The notes: generated by a model from the sequence alone, not told the origin. A DNA stretch of 64,000 bases from Oscillospiraceae bacterium (GCA_910575815.1 CAJTFN010000016.1:1-64000), one strand, 5' to 3'; positions 43,545 to 52,148 are shown, counted from the stretch's first letter. Numbers and translations are program-made.

Positions 43545-43901
43545 TCAGTCCTCAAAAACCTCCTCAATCCCTCCAGCGTTCACCGCGGCGGCAAACTCGG
43601 CAGCAACATCGCTTGCACTCTGAGAAGTTGCAGCCGGCCTGGCATCATCGGCCAGAACAGTCAGATTCTTCCAGATGCAGAAGAGCTTCTGCCAGCTGAG
43701 CATAACGTTGACACCGACAAACAAGGCGGTCAGACAGGCCCAGGTATGGTAGGCCACGAAATCGCGGATAATGCTGGCGGCGGTGCCCACGCCCCAAACA
43801 AGGACGAAGGCGGACAGGGCCGTCAGAAAGATGCGCCGGTACCATTTGCCGGTAGCAAGTTTGCGATAGATGCTGAAGGTCTTCTTAGCGATAGTTTTCA
43901 T
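43545..43901 (-). CDS. Membrane protein with two transmembrane helices
   Basis: 118 residues, ATG after AAAAGGAG. A basic amphipathic N-terminus, two hydrophobic helices (about 24-44 and 52-70), then an Ala-rich acidic cytoplasmic tail. Family not recognised. Sits between ligA and the VanY-like gene, all on the minus strand. Confidence 0.75.
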   Translation of the reverse strand: MKTIAKKTFSIYRKLATGKWYRRIFLTALSAFVLVWGVGTAASIIRDFVAYHTWACLTALFVGVNVMLSWQKLFCIWKNLTVLADDARPAATSQSASDVAAEFAAAVNAGGIEEVFED

Positions 43902-44010
43902 TTTGTTCTCCTTTTGTCCAAAAAGTTCCTATACCTGCTATATCATCGCCAAATTCGCACTTTGCCAGAGCGGAAAAGAACCCCCGAACGGTTCCTTCTC
44001 CACACCCGGC

Positions 44011-45066
44011 TTATCCAAGCGCAACGCTGGCGTTACCTGCAATGTCGAAGTCACCGGTTCCGGCGGACTTCGTGGCAGACCCGGCATCCAGGTCGTTGAA
44101 ATGCCACCACTCGCTCGCAAGAGGGGAAAGGCCGGCATCTGCACAATATCCGCGAAGCAGCTTCGCGGCGTCCGTCATCGTTCCCGCAACGGGAACCTTC
44201 CGCCAGGCGGCAGCGGACTTGGAGTCCACGCCGTATGCCATAGAAGCGGCTGCCGGGCTGAGCTCGTGCATGGCCGTAGGCATTTTCATTTCCTCGTATT
44301 CGGCGGGAATCTTCACGGTCTGCCCATCAATGACAGCCTCGGTGAAATTTGCCACTGTGGCAAGGGTGACATCAATAGCACATCCTCTTTGGTGGTTGCT
44401 CACCGATTTTGCAATAAACCACCCTTTGCTCCAACCGGAATTGGCCACGGCCTTGTTTACGGTGGGGTCGCTTTTCATTAAGGTATTCAGGCCCCTGTTG
44501 ACGGTCTGCTGAACCTGCAGAGGGCGGTACCCCTCGTAGAGGACCAGAGTCCGGCCATCGGCCAGGGCGATAGCTTGGGCAGCAGCGATTTTCTTCGCCA
44601 TGGCATACAGCACAGGCATGTTGTACTCCTCATAGCCCAGCTTTTCGTTTGGGGTTTTTGCGGTATAGAATGCCTTTCCGGTAACATCCGGAATAGCCTT
44701 TCCACAGCTGCGATACATTGCGTCATAACTGTTGGTAGCGTTGTAGCGGATGCTGGGGATGAGGTCGGGGAGATTCACCATAGTATAGGTTTTGCTCGCC
44801 CAGGCTTCATTCCCACGGAGGGTGCGGATTTTGAAATAGTTTGCTCCCTCCTCCAGGATTGTGAATGCCTCTCCTGCCGGCAGACTTCCAAGCTTCTCAC
44901 TGGTGGAGCTGTCTCCGGAACGCAGAACCAGGTCGATAATCCCATAGCCGGTCGTGCCTGCCAGGGGAAGCTCGAACCCTTCGGTGGGTTCCACAGCGGA
45001 AACGGTGCTCACAAACAAGGAGCAGCAGAGGGTCAGTGCCAGGATAAATGAGATAACCTTTTTCAT
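44011..45066 (-). CDS. vanY: Secreted SH3b-VanY D-alanyl-D-alanine carboxypeptidase
   Basis: 351 residues from the ATG at 45066. Signal peptide 1-24 with cleavage likely after VSA; residues about 40-98 are an SH3b-like wall-binding domain; residues 150-325 are a VanY/DacB-type Zn peptidase with ligands H225 and D232 (NHQRGCAIDV) and E319, H322 (EWWHFN), all intact. It trims the end D-Ala of peptidoglycan stems outside the membrane. The signal peptidase at 27277 could process it. A parS-like 17-mer falls within its codons at 44348-44364. An upstream frame extension has no start signal. Confidence 0.9.
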   Translation of the reverse strand: MKKVISFILALTLCCSLFVSTVSAVEPTEGFELPLAGTTGYGIIDLVLRSGDSSTSEKLGSLPAGEAFTILEEGANYFKIRTLRGNEAWASKTYTMVNLPDLIPSIRYNATNSYDAMYRSCGKAIPDVTGKAFYTAKTPNEKLGYEEYNMPVLYAMAKKIAAAQAIALADGRTLVLYEGYRPLQVQQTVNRGLNTLMKSDPTVNKAVANSGWSKGWFIAKSVSNHQRGCAIDVTLATVANFTEAVIDGQTVKIPAEYEEMKMPTAMHELSPAAASMAYGVDSKSAAAWRKVPVAGTMTDAAKLLRGYCADAGLSPLASEWWHFNDLDAGSATKSAGTGDFDIAGNASVALG

Positions 45067-45112
45067 GACGATTCTCCTTTTGCAAAATGTGTGCCTGAAA
45101 TAATGTTGACTC

Positions 45113-45121
45113 GTTATATGC
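45113..45121 (-). promoter_or_regulatory. GCATAnnAT promoter-like motif
   Basis: Minus strand GCATATAAC with TTTC 9 nt upstream, 47 bp before the vanY start. Confidence 0.6.
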
Positions 45122-45144
45122 AAGCCCTCAGAAATCAATTCCGG

Positions 45145-45295
45145 GTTTTGATTTGGCAAGAAGAGATGGGAAGGGTGGTTTTGTTTTACCCGCAAGAGGC
45201 CCGACACAGCTTTGGGGAAAATTCCTATTCTGTGTCGGGCAAAATGCGGCCAATCCAAACCCACCGCCCGCTCTCCCGTTGTCAAACCAAACCCT
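45145..45295. repeat. Dispersed hairpin element, best copy
   Basis: Outer arm GATTTGGCAAGAAGAGATGG, inner arms GCCCGACACAG and CTGTGTCGGGC (11 bp perfect), outer arm CTCTCCCGTTGTCAAACC. Lies between divergent genes; nothing else seen between 45067 and 45360. Confidence 0.75.
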
Positions 45296-45319
45296 GGCGG
45301 AATCTCTTTTTGCTGGTTT

Positions 45320-45328
45320 GCATACAAT
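45320..45328 (+). promoter_or_regulatory. GCATAnnAT promoter-like motif
   Basis: GCATACAAT, 33 bp before the ATG at 45361. Confidence 0.6.
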
Positions 45329-45360
45329 GCATCTAACAAGCAATAAAAGGAGAATTATTT

Positions 45361-45750
45361 ATGGTCAGCAAAAATTTTGAGGAACTGCTCCAAGCAGAAA
45401 AGACCGCCCAATCTTGCCTGGCTGCTACCCGGGAGGACTTGGTGGCGGAAATCCGCGAAGCAAAACTGCCCGGCGTGAAGAAGGTTTCCAGCTCGCCCCA
45501 CTGCGCGGTGGTCCGTTTCTCTGCCCTGTCCGGCAGTATGAACTGGTCTCCCAAGCACTATATTCAGGAAAGCCAAGCGGAAGCCGTCAACATGGTCCTG
45601 CTGAAGCGAACGACTGCATCCAGCTTCCTTGCCGCCCTGGATGACATGATTCACTCCGGGAGGGCCAAGATTGGCAATGACGCTACAACCCTGAACGACG
45701 AGACGCTCCGCATCCTGCGGAAGGCATTCTCTTCGCTCAATATTCACTAA
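45361..45750 (+). CDS. Unknown 129-residue protein
   Basis: ATG after AAAAGGAG. Helical N-terminus, a short beta part with HCAVVRFSALSG, and a helical C-terminus. No motif recognised. 15 bases before the thymidylate kinase gene, so in one operon with it; a nucleotide-related role is only a guess from position. Confidence 0.75.
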   Translation: MVSKNFEELLQAEKTAQSCLAATREDLVAEIREAKLPGVKKVSSSPHCAVVRFSALSGSMNWSPKHYIQESQAEAVNMVLLKRTTASSFLAALDDMIHSGRAKIGNDATTLNDETLRILRKAFSSLNIH

Positions 45751-45765
45751 TGGGAGGTTGCAATA

Positions 45766-46461
45766 ATGCATAAGGGCAGATTGATTGTTCTGGAGGGCAC
45801 AGACGGCTCCGGGAAGGAAACCCAAACCCGGCTCCTCTGTGAGGCCATCGAAAAGGAGGGCTGCAAACTTCAGCAGCTCAGCTTTCCGTGCTACGGAATG
45901 CCGGCCGCTGTACCCCTTGAAATGTACCTGCGCGGCGACTTCGGGAAACACCCAAGCGATGTAGGCCCCTACGCGGCCTCGATGTTCTATGCTACGGACC
46001 GGTTTGCGTCCTACAAGACCGGGTGGGGCAAGTTTTACGAAGAAGGCGGGCTAGTCATTTCCGACCGCTACACGACCTCGAATGCCATCCACCAGGGATG
46101 CAAGCTGCCGGATGGTGAACGCCGCGTCTTCCTGGACTGGCTCTACGACTTTGAGTACCGGAAAATCGGACTCCCGGCCCCGGACTTGGTCATCTATCTG
46201 GATGTCCCTACGGAGATTTCTGTGAAAATTGCGGCTGAGAGAGCTGGCAAGGCTGGAGTCCAGCACGATATTCATGAAACCGATGTAGGCTATCAGGCAA
46301 AATGCCGCATGGCAGCCCTGGATACCGCTACCCACAGTGGCTGGCGTATCATTCGGTGCGCAAACGCCGGAAAACTGCGGTCCATCGAAGACATTCACCA
46401 GGAAGTTCTCAGCACCGTACAGAGGATGTGGTGGATTGACCCCTCAAGATGTTTATGGTAA
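45766..46461 (+). CDS. tmk: Thymidylate kinase
   Basis: 231 residues, ATG after GGGAGG. P-loop EGTDGSGKE at residues 10-18, DRF/ISDRYTTSNA for dTMP binding near 107, DLVIYLDVP near 140, and a LID region near 160-180. Converts dTMP to dTDP for DNA synthesis. Slightly longer than the usual 205-215. Together with the guanylate kinase fusion and other nucleotide enzymes it suggests the plasmid supports its own precursor supply, as large phages do. Confidence 0.92.
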   Translation: MHKGRLIVLEGTDGSGKETQTRLLCEAIEKEGCKLQQLSFPCYGMPAAVPLEMYLRGDFGKHPSDVGPYAASMFYATDRFASYKTGWGKFYEEGGLVISDRYTTSNAIHQGCKLPDGERRVFLDWLYDFEYRKIGLPAPDLVIYLDVPTEISVKIAAERAGKAGVQHDIHETDVGYQAKCRMAALDTATHSGWRIIRCANAGKLRSIEDIHQEVLSTVQRMWWIDPSRCLW

Positions 46462-46611
46462 ATTAAGGTTGTGTAAATAGGCTCTACATGAACAAACTGT
46501 GAAAATGTTCTTTTCGTAAATTGGAAATTTTTCCCACACGAGCCCTTTTGCTAAACTTTTATTTTGCCGAAAACACCCCTCAAGAACCGCTTGATACAAA
46601 AGGAGAAGCAT

Positions 46612-47271
46612 ATGAGTAAAATCGCCGACGAATTCATCTACGAAACCGCCACCATGGACGAGAAGGTCGAGTATTGGCACACACACGAAACCGGCACCAC
46701 ACTGCGGGATTTCCTGGGGATGTCTCAGGATGAGTACAATGCGTGGATGATATCCGGGAAGGACCCTGGCCCCCCGCTCCGCAGGGCCATCGCTATCGAT
46801 TTTGATGGTTGCCTGTTTCACACAGAAGCCACGAAAATCGTTGCCCCTAACTGGGACGTCATCGCTCGTGCCAAGGCTGCGCAGGGAAGCGGCGCTGGCC
46901 TGATTCTCTGGACCTGCAGGGAGGGAGCGCTTCTGGACGAGGCCATCGCTGCCTGCAAGGAGTGTGGCCTGTTATTCGATGCCATCAACGAATCTCTTCC
47001 GGATTGGATTGCCGCCTATGGAACGACCCCGAGAAAAGTAGGCGCATCGCAGTATTGGGACGACAAGGCCATCCATCTGCCGGCCGCTCCTAAAAACAAG
47101 CTGGAAACGGCAAAAGACGAGTGGGAAGAATGCCTGCGTTGCGCTGGCTGCCGCCCGTTTGGGTACGGTAACTACGAACCCAGATATTGCCGGTGGTGCG
47201 GTCGTCCGCTCACCAAAGCTGGATGGGAAGAATGGATGGGCAGGATGGACGGGCTTCTTAATCTCGTGTAA
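46612..47271 (+). CDS. HAD-like hydrolase with C-terminal zinc ribbon
   Basis: 219 residues from the ATG at 46612 (AAAAGGAG upstream). Residues 1-50 form a helical start with WHTHETGTTLRDFLGMSQDEY; residues 55-140 are HAD-like (AIDFDGCLF, then LILWTCREG and DAINE), a pattern seen in phage-type phosphatases; residues 175-205 hold CLRC and CRWCG pairs, a zinc ribbon. Substrate unknown. Follows tmk with 150 bases between. Confidence 0.75.
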   Translation: MSKIADEFIYETATMDEKVEYWHTHETGTTLRDFLGMSQDEYNAWMISGKDPGPPLRRAIAIDFDGCLFHTEATKIVAPNWDVIARAKAAQGSGAGLILWTCREGALLDEAIAACKECGLLFDAINESLPDWIAAYGTTPRKVGASQYWDDKAIHLPAAPKNKLETAKDEWEECLRCAGCRPFGYGNYEPRYCRWCGRPLTKAGWEEWMGRMDGLLNLV

Positions 47272-47276
47272 ACCAG

Positions 47277-47308
47277 GCGCCGGGGGAACGAAAGTTCCTC
47301 CGGCGTTT
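47277..47308 (+). terminator. Rho-independent terminator
   Basis: CGCCGGGGGAAC and GTTCCTCCGGCG around GAAA, followed by TTTTC. Confidence 0.9.
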
Positions 47309-47335
47309 TCTTTGCAAATCAGCTTTCCCTGATTC

Positions 47336-47344
47336 GCATATTAT
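47336..47344 (+). promoter_or_regulatory. GCATAnnAT promoter-like motif
   Basis: GCATATTAT with TTTC 8 nt upstream, 34 bp before the ATG at 47378. Confidence 0.65.
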
Positions 47345-47377
47345 ATAAGGTATAACAATTGCGAAAGGAGATTGAAA

Positions 47378-48313
47378 ATGGCTAATTTGCAAGCTATTTA
47401 TCAGGAATTTGGTCTTTCTGGCCTGATTCCCTATGCGTTGAAGCCTGAGAGCAAGGGCCGCCAGCTGCTCATCGAGAAAATCAAAGAGGGGGCGCCCCTC
47501 TTCTACCTGGAATCCGTTTTTGGAGTTCCATTCATTCGTGTTCACGACGGCGAATACCAGATGCTGGCCTATACAGAACGCGCGGAGGCGGAAGCCGCCC
47601 AGGACAGGTTTTGGCGGGAACGGTATGAAACCAGTATCCAAACTTTCCCCTCGGAAGATGTGGAGGATGCAATCAAGGGATTCTTCGCCGCTGGTCCCGT
47701 ATCTGTTCGGGTGGACGATACCATTCCCATCTCGCTGTCCCAATTCGCGGACCTTCCCAACTACGACGGGCACCCCACCCCTGACCACATCCTGCTGAAC
47801 CGAAACCTGAACGGGTCCATCTTCTACTACTTTCAGACCGCGTTCGCACAGAAGGGGAATGCTGCCGCCGAACGTCAGTGGGCAGAGAGGATGGCCTCCA
47901 GCGACTTCCTGATTGCGGTGGAGGATGACGCGGCGAATGGCTATCCCTTCCTTACAACTCCCATTGGTGACGCCATTGGTCTGTATATCTTCACAGACTG
48001 GCGGGAGGTGGGGAAGGCTTTCCCGGGAAAAGCCCCCGCCTGCATGATTGTGACCTACGCCGAGCTGGATGAAATCCTGAACCAGCAGCCGAACTGCAAG
48101 CTGCTGCTAAACAAAGGCTCTTGCCACTGCGTAATTGACGCCGGCCTAATGACGACCGTTCGGACCATCCTCAACTCTGCGAACTTCACTCAGGAAATTC
48201 CCATTGTGGAGGCCCGCACGAAATACTCTTCCTCTGTGCCTGCTGCCGCGCTGTCACAAGCGAGCGAGGAGGACTGGGATACGGCGGACCCGACGCCTGA
48301 CTGGCTGAAGTAA
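47378..48313 (+). CDS. SseB-domain protein
   Basis: 311 residues; ATG at 47378 after AAAGGAG. Residues about 175-260 match the SseB-type fold: YPFLTTPIGDAIGLYIFTD, then an acidic helix and KLLLNKGSCHCVID. The first 170 residues are not recognised. SseB-like domains occur in type III and type VII secretion and in phage-like loci, without a settled role. Acidic, disordered C-terminus. Confidence 0.65.
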   Translation: MANLQAIYQEFGLSGLIPYALKPESKGRQLLIEKIKEGAPLFYLESVFGVPFIRVHDGEYQMLAYTERAEAEAAQDRFWRERYETSIQTFPSEDVEDAIKGFFAAGPVSVRVDDTIPISLSQFADLPNYDGHPTPDHILLNRNLNGSIFYYFQTAFAQKGNAAAERQWAERMASSDFLIAVEDDAANGYPFLTTPIGDAIGLYIFTDWREVGKAFPGKAPACMIVTYAELDEILNQQPNCKLLLNKGSCHCVIDAGLMTTVRTILNSANFTQEIPIVEARTKYSSSVPAAALSQASEEDWDTADPTPDWLK

Positions 48314-48322
48314 TCCTTCGTC

Positions 48323-48351
48323 TTGACAAAACGCTAGTGTTTTGATAGGAT
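48323..48351 (+). promoter_or_regulatory. Sigma-A promoter with internal palindrome
   Basis: TTGACA (48323-48328), 17 bp, TAGGAT (48346-48351). The spacer carries AAAACGCTAGTGTTTT (about 48328-48343), nearly a perfect palindrome and a possible repressor site. Confidence 0.65.
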
Positions 48352-48436
48352 TTCTCTTGCAGTAATCGTCTTGTAGCCTCTTGCATAACATCAGGCAACC
48401 TTCTACAAGGGAATCATATTTTGGGGGAATTCTTTC

Positions 48437-48862
48437 ATGAGGAAACTTGTCAAACCAATCATCTGTCTGGTCTTGGTGGCCATATCCCTTCCGTGGCTGG
48501 CAAAGAACTACTGGAGATTTGACCCACGCTTAACATACAACGGCGAAATCTTCGACCCGGTACTCACAGAAGAGTACGACGCCGAAGCCCGGGCCAGCGA
48601 AGACTATGTTCACGTCATCACCGAGGATGGTCTCGCTGTGCCCTTGGCGCTTGGCAACAACGGCGTTGAACACAGACAAGTTCATATGATGGTGGACGGC
48701 CAGGAAGTGGCCCTCAAGTTTGAGAACAACCACCTGGTTGGGTACGCTCCAGACATCAAAAATGGTGCCATAAGCTCCTATGTATTTTACAGGGACTATG
48801 GCATGATGCTCGACTTGTTCAACGAATATTGCCGGCAGGGCGAACTGCTCAAGAGAACCTGA
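48437..48862 (+). CDS. Membrane-anchored or secreted small protein
   Basis: 141 residues, ATG after GGGGGAA. Hydrophobic segment at about 8-22 followed by K and W serves as anchor or signal peptide (no clear cleavage site); the rest is a soluble outer domain with EDYVHVITEDGLAVPL. No family recognised. It has its own promoter with a palindromic spacer, so it is probably regulated. Confidence 0.7.
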   Translation: MRKLVKPIICLVLVAISLPWLAKNYWRFDPRLTYNGEIFDPVLTEEYDAEARASEDYVHVITEDGLAVPLALGNNGVEHRQVHMMVDGQEVALKFENNHLVGYAPDIKNGAISSYVFYRDYGMMLDLFNEYCRQGELLKRT

Positions 48863-48962
48863 TAATACAACCCCTCCTTGCTGTTCCGGCAGCGGGGAGG
48901 GGTTTCTTTTTCCGGTTGGTTCTATTTTTCTTTTCGCCGCTAAAAAATTTTTGTACTTTGTT

Positions 48963-48991
48963 TGACATCCCCATAAAACTCCTGTATGATG
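48963..48991 (+). promoter_or_regulatory. Consensus promoter
   Basis: TTGACA, 17 bp, TATGAT, about 12 bp before the ATG at 49003. A stem ACCGGA/TCCGGT follows just after the AGGAGG at about 49018. Confidence 0.7.
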
Positions 48992-49002
48992 AGAGCATCG
49001 AG

Positions 49003-49287
49003 ATGCCAAACTACAATAGGAGGTATGACCGGATATATTTCCGGTTTATTTTGCGTATGGAAACCAAAGGAAAATGCAGCAAGTGCGGAAAAACCTTTCC
49101 CACAGAGGAACTTCATCTTTTGCCCGAAAGCGACGCTTATGAACGGGCTTACTTCAAGTCGCTCACCGGCGGTCCCGCTCCGGAGCCCCTTGATGAGGAC
49201 GAGCTGAGGAAGAAGTACGGATTCACCAGCACAGACCTGCTTTGTGAGGACTGTCTGGCAGAACTGACCCAGCAGGGGAGGGAGTGA
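49003..49287 (+). CDS. Small zinc-finger protein, start uncertain
   Basis: 94 residues if read from 49003. CSKCGK near residue 24 and CEDC near 84 probably bind zinc together; between them is a charged helix region. An AGGAGG at about 49018 lies inside the frame and no good start follows it until the ATG at 49057 (76 residues), so the true start may be downstream, with the intervening hairpin shortening the distance. Confidence 0.55.
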   Translation: MPNYNRRYDRIYFRFILRMETKGKCSKCGKTFPTEELHLLPESDAYERAYFKSLTGGPAPEPLDEDELRKKYGFTSTDLLCEDCLAELTQQGRE

Positions 49288-49386
49288 TGCAGCCCCAAGC
49301 GGAAAAAGGATTGTCGAACGAACCTTTGTTCTGAAAGCTGCTATTTTCAGAACTTGTAAAGGAATTTTATTTTACAACTGTTTTTT

Positions 49387-49420
49387 GTCCCGTCCAGGGG
49401 TGGCTGGACGGGACCTTTTT
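49387..49420 (+). terminator. Rho-independent terminator
   Basis: GTCCCGTCCAG (49387-49397) pairs with CTGGACGGGAC (49404-49414), then CTTTTT. Confidence 0.9.
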
Positions 49421-49429
49421 CGAACCACC

Positions 49430-49620
49430 GTCAAGTTGTTTTCCTTTACATTTTTTAATCGTATTTTTCGTGTTTTTTTCATGAAAATTGCGTCGATTTT
49501 TCCACTTTTTTCACATGGTTTTCCACCATCCTATGAAATTTCATCGAAAATCAATTGAAATTACATCAAATTTCACCGAAAAAGGATTGACAATTCATCC
49601 CATTCTCCCTTAAAATAAGT
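49430..49620 (+). promoter_or_regulatory. AT-rich leader and promoter of the replication operon
   Basis: A long AT-rich stretch with three near repeats, GAAATTTCATC, GAAATTACATC and AAATTTCACC (49536-49580), precedes TTGACA (about 49587) and TAAAAT. Could be part of the control of replication or an unwinding region. No gene lies between 49288 and 49648. Confidence 0.55.
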
Positions 49621-49648
49621 ACATCATGTGTTTTGGGAGGGTTTGGAT

Positions 49649-49900
49649 ATGGCGCTGTCACTATATCACACGACCTATTTATCTCTGGCAAACGACATCA
49701 TTTCTTTGGTGGACGATTATAAGGCAAAGCGAATTGATGAAGAAGGGCTTCAGGACTACATCCGCGCCTGGAGTGTCAACTGCCCCAATCTTCTTTTTCA
49801 AGAAGGAAATTCAGAATCTCTCTCGCCCACGATTATGAAAAAAATTGGCAAGAAACGCGGTGTTCTGGTCCTGACCGCATGGAAGACCATCAAGAACTAA
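49649..49900 (+). CDS. Small protein encoded ahead of the replication initiator
   Basis: 83 residues from the ATG at 49649 (GGGAGG upstream). LYHTTYLSLANDIISLVDDYKAK start, then helices and a basic end with KKIGKKRG. Small genes of this type are common directly ahead of RepA_N-type initiators on Firmicutes plasmids; a role in copy control is inferred from position alone. Confidence 0.75.
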   Translation: MALSLYHTTYLSLANDIISLVDDYKAKRIDEEGLQDYIRAWSVNCPNLLFQEGNSESLSPTIMKKIGKKRGVLVLTAWKTIKN

Positions 49901-49939
49901 CCCTGACCAAGTACAGAAGAGAGGGGAGGTGGGACCTCG

Positions 49940-51265
49940 ATGGAGAAAGAGCAGGCATATATCCAAACAGATTGGGCAGAAGTGTTGCGGACAAAGGGCA
50001 TCCGGGCCAGGGGCTACGGCATCGTCCCTAAGTACGCCATGCAGGATACCGACCTGGAGCTGTCCGATAAGGCATTGTACGCATACCTGTGCAGTCTCTC
50101 CGGGAATGACCATGAGACGTATCCGGCCGTATCGACCATCAAATCCCACCTCAAAATCGGGGACAAATCCTTCACGACCCGTATGAAACATCTTGTGGAG
50201 ACGGGTTACGTTGAGGTAAAGAAGGTTCACACTCCCGGCAACAAGTTCTCCAATAACATCTATTGTCTGACCCAGCGGCCCAAGAAGTTCTTTTTGGAAC
50301 CTCCAAGAACGCCAAAAGGGAAGGAAATTCGCAATACTATCCTCGCCGATGGAATTTTGGGCGGCGGCTACGGTCAGATTCCCAAAATGGTCATGTGCGA
50401 CGCCCGCCTTGATATTAAATCCAAGGGTATATATGCTTACCTCGCGGCCTTCACCGGGGCCGGAGAGGTAGCGTTCCCGGCAAGAGACCAAATACTTCGG
50501 GAACTAAACATCCTGAAAGGGACATATTACCGATACTTCAACCCGCTCCTTGAACTGAATTATATAACCGTTATCAAGCGCAAAAACCGTGAATTTGAAA
50601 GAAATCAGTACGTTTTGAACACAAATCCAGACGATACAAAGGGAATCGAAAGGAAAGAAGTATGTCCCGTTTCAGCGTGTCCCGTTTCGGCACGTACCGT
50701 ATCAGGGGGTCCCGTTCCTGCGAGTCTCGCAGATGCAAGTCCCGCTTCGGCAAGTCCGGTAACTGGGGGTCACGTTTTGGCGGGGGCGGAAAAGAAGGGC
50801 ACTACTAAAATCACCGTACCTATCAACACCTCTTCTATTAACTCTTTGGACAACCATCAATCATATCTACCCTTTCTCTCCTCCTGGAACCGTACCGCCC
50901 TCTTGAAAGAAATTGATAAGATTGATTTGATGGCGAGAGAAGAACTCCAAGCAGAACTCTATGAATGGTACGGAGTTACCGACGAGTGCTACGGAAAAAA
51001 TATTGACCCGGACATCCCACCCAGAGAACGTGCCCTAGTAGACTACATCGTCGACTACATACAAACCGGACGGCCCTACATCTCCAGTGGAATCAGGGTC
51101 AGCCGGGAAGAGATGATAGCCCGCCTTCTCCAGCTGGACAACGAGGATATTATGAGAGTAGGGGAGAGGGTAGCAGAACAAATCGGATTTGGGACCGTTG
51201 CCAATCCAAAGGCATACGCGCTGCACTCGCTGTACAACCAAAGCATATCCGGGAAAATGGAATGA
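49940..51265 (+). CDS. repA: RepA_N-type replication initiator
   Basis: 441 residues, ATG after GGGGAGG. Residues 15-110 and 125-225 are two related winged-helix units (ALYAYLCSLSG and GIYAYLAAFTG anchor each), as in RepA_N initiators of large Gram-positive plasmids. Residues 242-282 are a low-complexity linker made of eight five-residue repeats. The C-terminus (350-441), with YIVDYIQTG, IRVSREEM and NPKAYALHSLYN, fits the C-terminal domain common to these proteins. In RepA_N plasmids such as pAD1 and pSK41 the origin is inside the rep gene at such repeats. Confidence 0.9.
   Translation: MEKEQAYIQTDWAEVLRTKGIRARGYGIVPKYAMQDTDLELSDKALYAYLCSLSGNDHETYPAVSTIKSHLKIGDKSFTTRMKHLVETGYVEVKKVHTPGNKFSNNIYCLTQRPKKFFLEPPRTPKGKEIRNTILADGILGGGYGQIPKMVMCDARLDIKSKGIYAYLAAFTGAGEVAFPARDQILRELNILKGTYYRYFNPLLELNYITVIKRKNREFERNQYVLNTNPDDTKGIERKEVCPVSACPVSARTVSGGPVPASLADASPASASPVTGGHVLAGAEKKGTTKITVPINTSSINSLDNHQSYLPFLSSWNRTALLKEIDKIDLMAREELQAELYEWYGVTDECYGKNIDPDIPPRERALVDYIVDYIQTGRPYISSGIRVSREEMIARLLQLDNEDIMRVGERVAEQIGFGTVANPKAYALHSLYNQSISGKME
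50664..50783. repeat. oriV: Eight tandem 15-bp iterons inside repA (putative origin)
   Basis: Units begin GTCCCGTTTCAGCGT, GTCCCGTTTCGGCAC, then six more starting GTaCCG, GTCCCG, GTCtCG, GTCCCG, GTCCGG and GTCaCG, each exactly 15 bp, coding the pentad repeats of the linker. Placement matches the intragenic origins of RepA_N replicons. Confidence 0.8.
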
Positions 51266-51297
51266 CCACTCCTTTGCGAAAGCGAGGGGTGGTTTTT
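51264..51297 (+). terminator. Rho-independent terminator
   Basis: ACCACTCCT pairs with AGGGGTGGT, then TTTTTC; ends repA. Confidence 0.9.
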
Positions 51298-51536
51298 CAT
51301 TTGGCAACCGGGGTGAGAGAACGACTCCAGTTGACAATTGGGGAAGCAGGGGAAACAGCCCCGCATCCACTGTCCCCCAATTGCCAATCGGGGGACACAG
51401 GGAAGAGAAGCGCCCTCTCGTCGATTCTCAATTGGCAATTGGAAAGTGGCCGGCAGGAGTGCCCTTCCGCTCGGATTTTCATTTGTCAACTGGAGACAAG
51501 CGGAACATCTTTGCTTTCCCGTTTGCCAATTGGGGA
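51297..51536. repeat. Spaced TTGnCAAnTGG repeats
   Basis: Six or seven copies of a short motif near TTGCCAATTGGGG, at about 51300, 51328, 51376, 51427, 51481 and 51521, in both orientations and about 40-50 bp apart. They fill the space between repA and the Xre gene promoter. Likely binding sites for a replication or copy-control protein. Confidence 0.6.
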
Positions 51537-51539
51537 TTC

Positions 51540-51568
51540 TTGACACCAGCATGACTTTCGTGTATAAT
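51540..51568 (+). promoter_or_regulatory. Consensus sigma-A promoter
   Basis: TTGACA (51540-51545), 17 bp, TATAAT (51563-51568), directly after the last TTGnCAAnTGG repeat. Confidence 0.9.
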
Positions 51569-51601
51569 TTCCTCAGTGAACACGGAAAGGGGGAGTCTCC
51601 C

Positions 51602-51985
51602 GTGAGCCAGGCGGTCCAACAATCCGAATCCACCATTAGCGCAGTTTTGGAGCAGCTCGTAAAGAGAGCGGGCAAGAACCTCAAGGAAATCGCAGCAGAG
51701 ACCGACATCCCATATAATACGCTGTATAACATCCGCAGCCGAGACTCCAGCCGGACATCCCTGCGGACGTTGAAAATTCTGGCGGACTATTTTGGGGAAG
51801 ACCTGTCTGTTTTTTTGGGGTTTGAGGGATACAAGCGCCCCGTCCGGCTGTCTCCGAAAGAGGAGAGGATGCTGAAGCAGTACCGAGAACTCTCTGATGC
51901 CGCCCAGGACAGGGTAGACGGAGCCATCGAGGATGCGATGGCAAATCCCAAAAACCGCCGCAGAGACCGCCAGAACGTCCCCTGA
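51602..51985 (+). CDS. Xre-family transcription regulator
   Basis: 127 residues from a GTG at 51602 after GGGGGAG. Residues 12-67 are a Cro/CI helix-turn-helix (LKEIAAETDIPYNTLYNI), the rest charged helices. Follows a consensus promoter next to the TTGnCAAnTGG repeats, so self-regulation and control of repA are plausible but not shown. Confidence 0.88.
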   Translation: MSQAVQQSESTISAVLEQLVKRAGKNLKEIAAETDIPYNTLYNIRSRDSSRTSLRTLKILADYFGEDLSVFLGFEGYKRPVRLSPKEERMLKQYRELSDAAQDRVDGAIEDAMANPKNRRRDRQNVP

Positions 51986-52116
51986 GCGCGTTTTAAGGGT
52001 AGGGTAGTATCCCAAGGCGGGTAAGACCGTCAGACGCGCCCCAGAGCCGTCCAGAATGCGAAACAGCCCTATCCGATTATGGAGGGGCTGGTCTTTTTGC
52101 CTCAATGAAGCTGAAA

Positions 52117-52148
52117 AGGCAAAGGTCCTAGCCTTTCGGCTAGGGCCT
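52117..52148. terminator. Terminator hairpin usable both ways
   Basis: AAAGGTCCTAGCC pairs with GGCTAGGGCCTTT around TTTC; ends the Xre transcript or the facing RNA. Confidence 0.75.
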
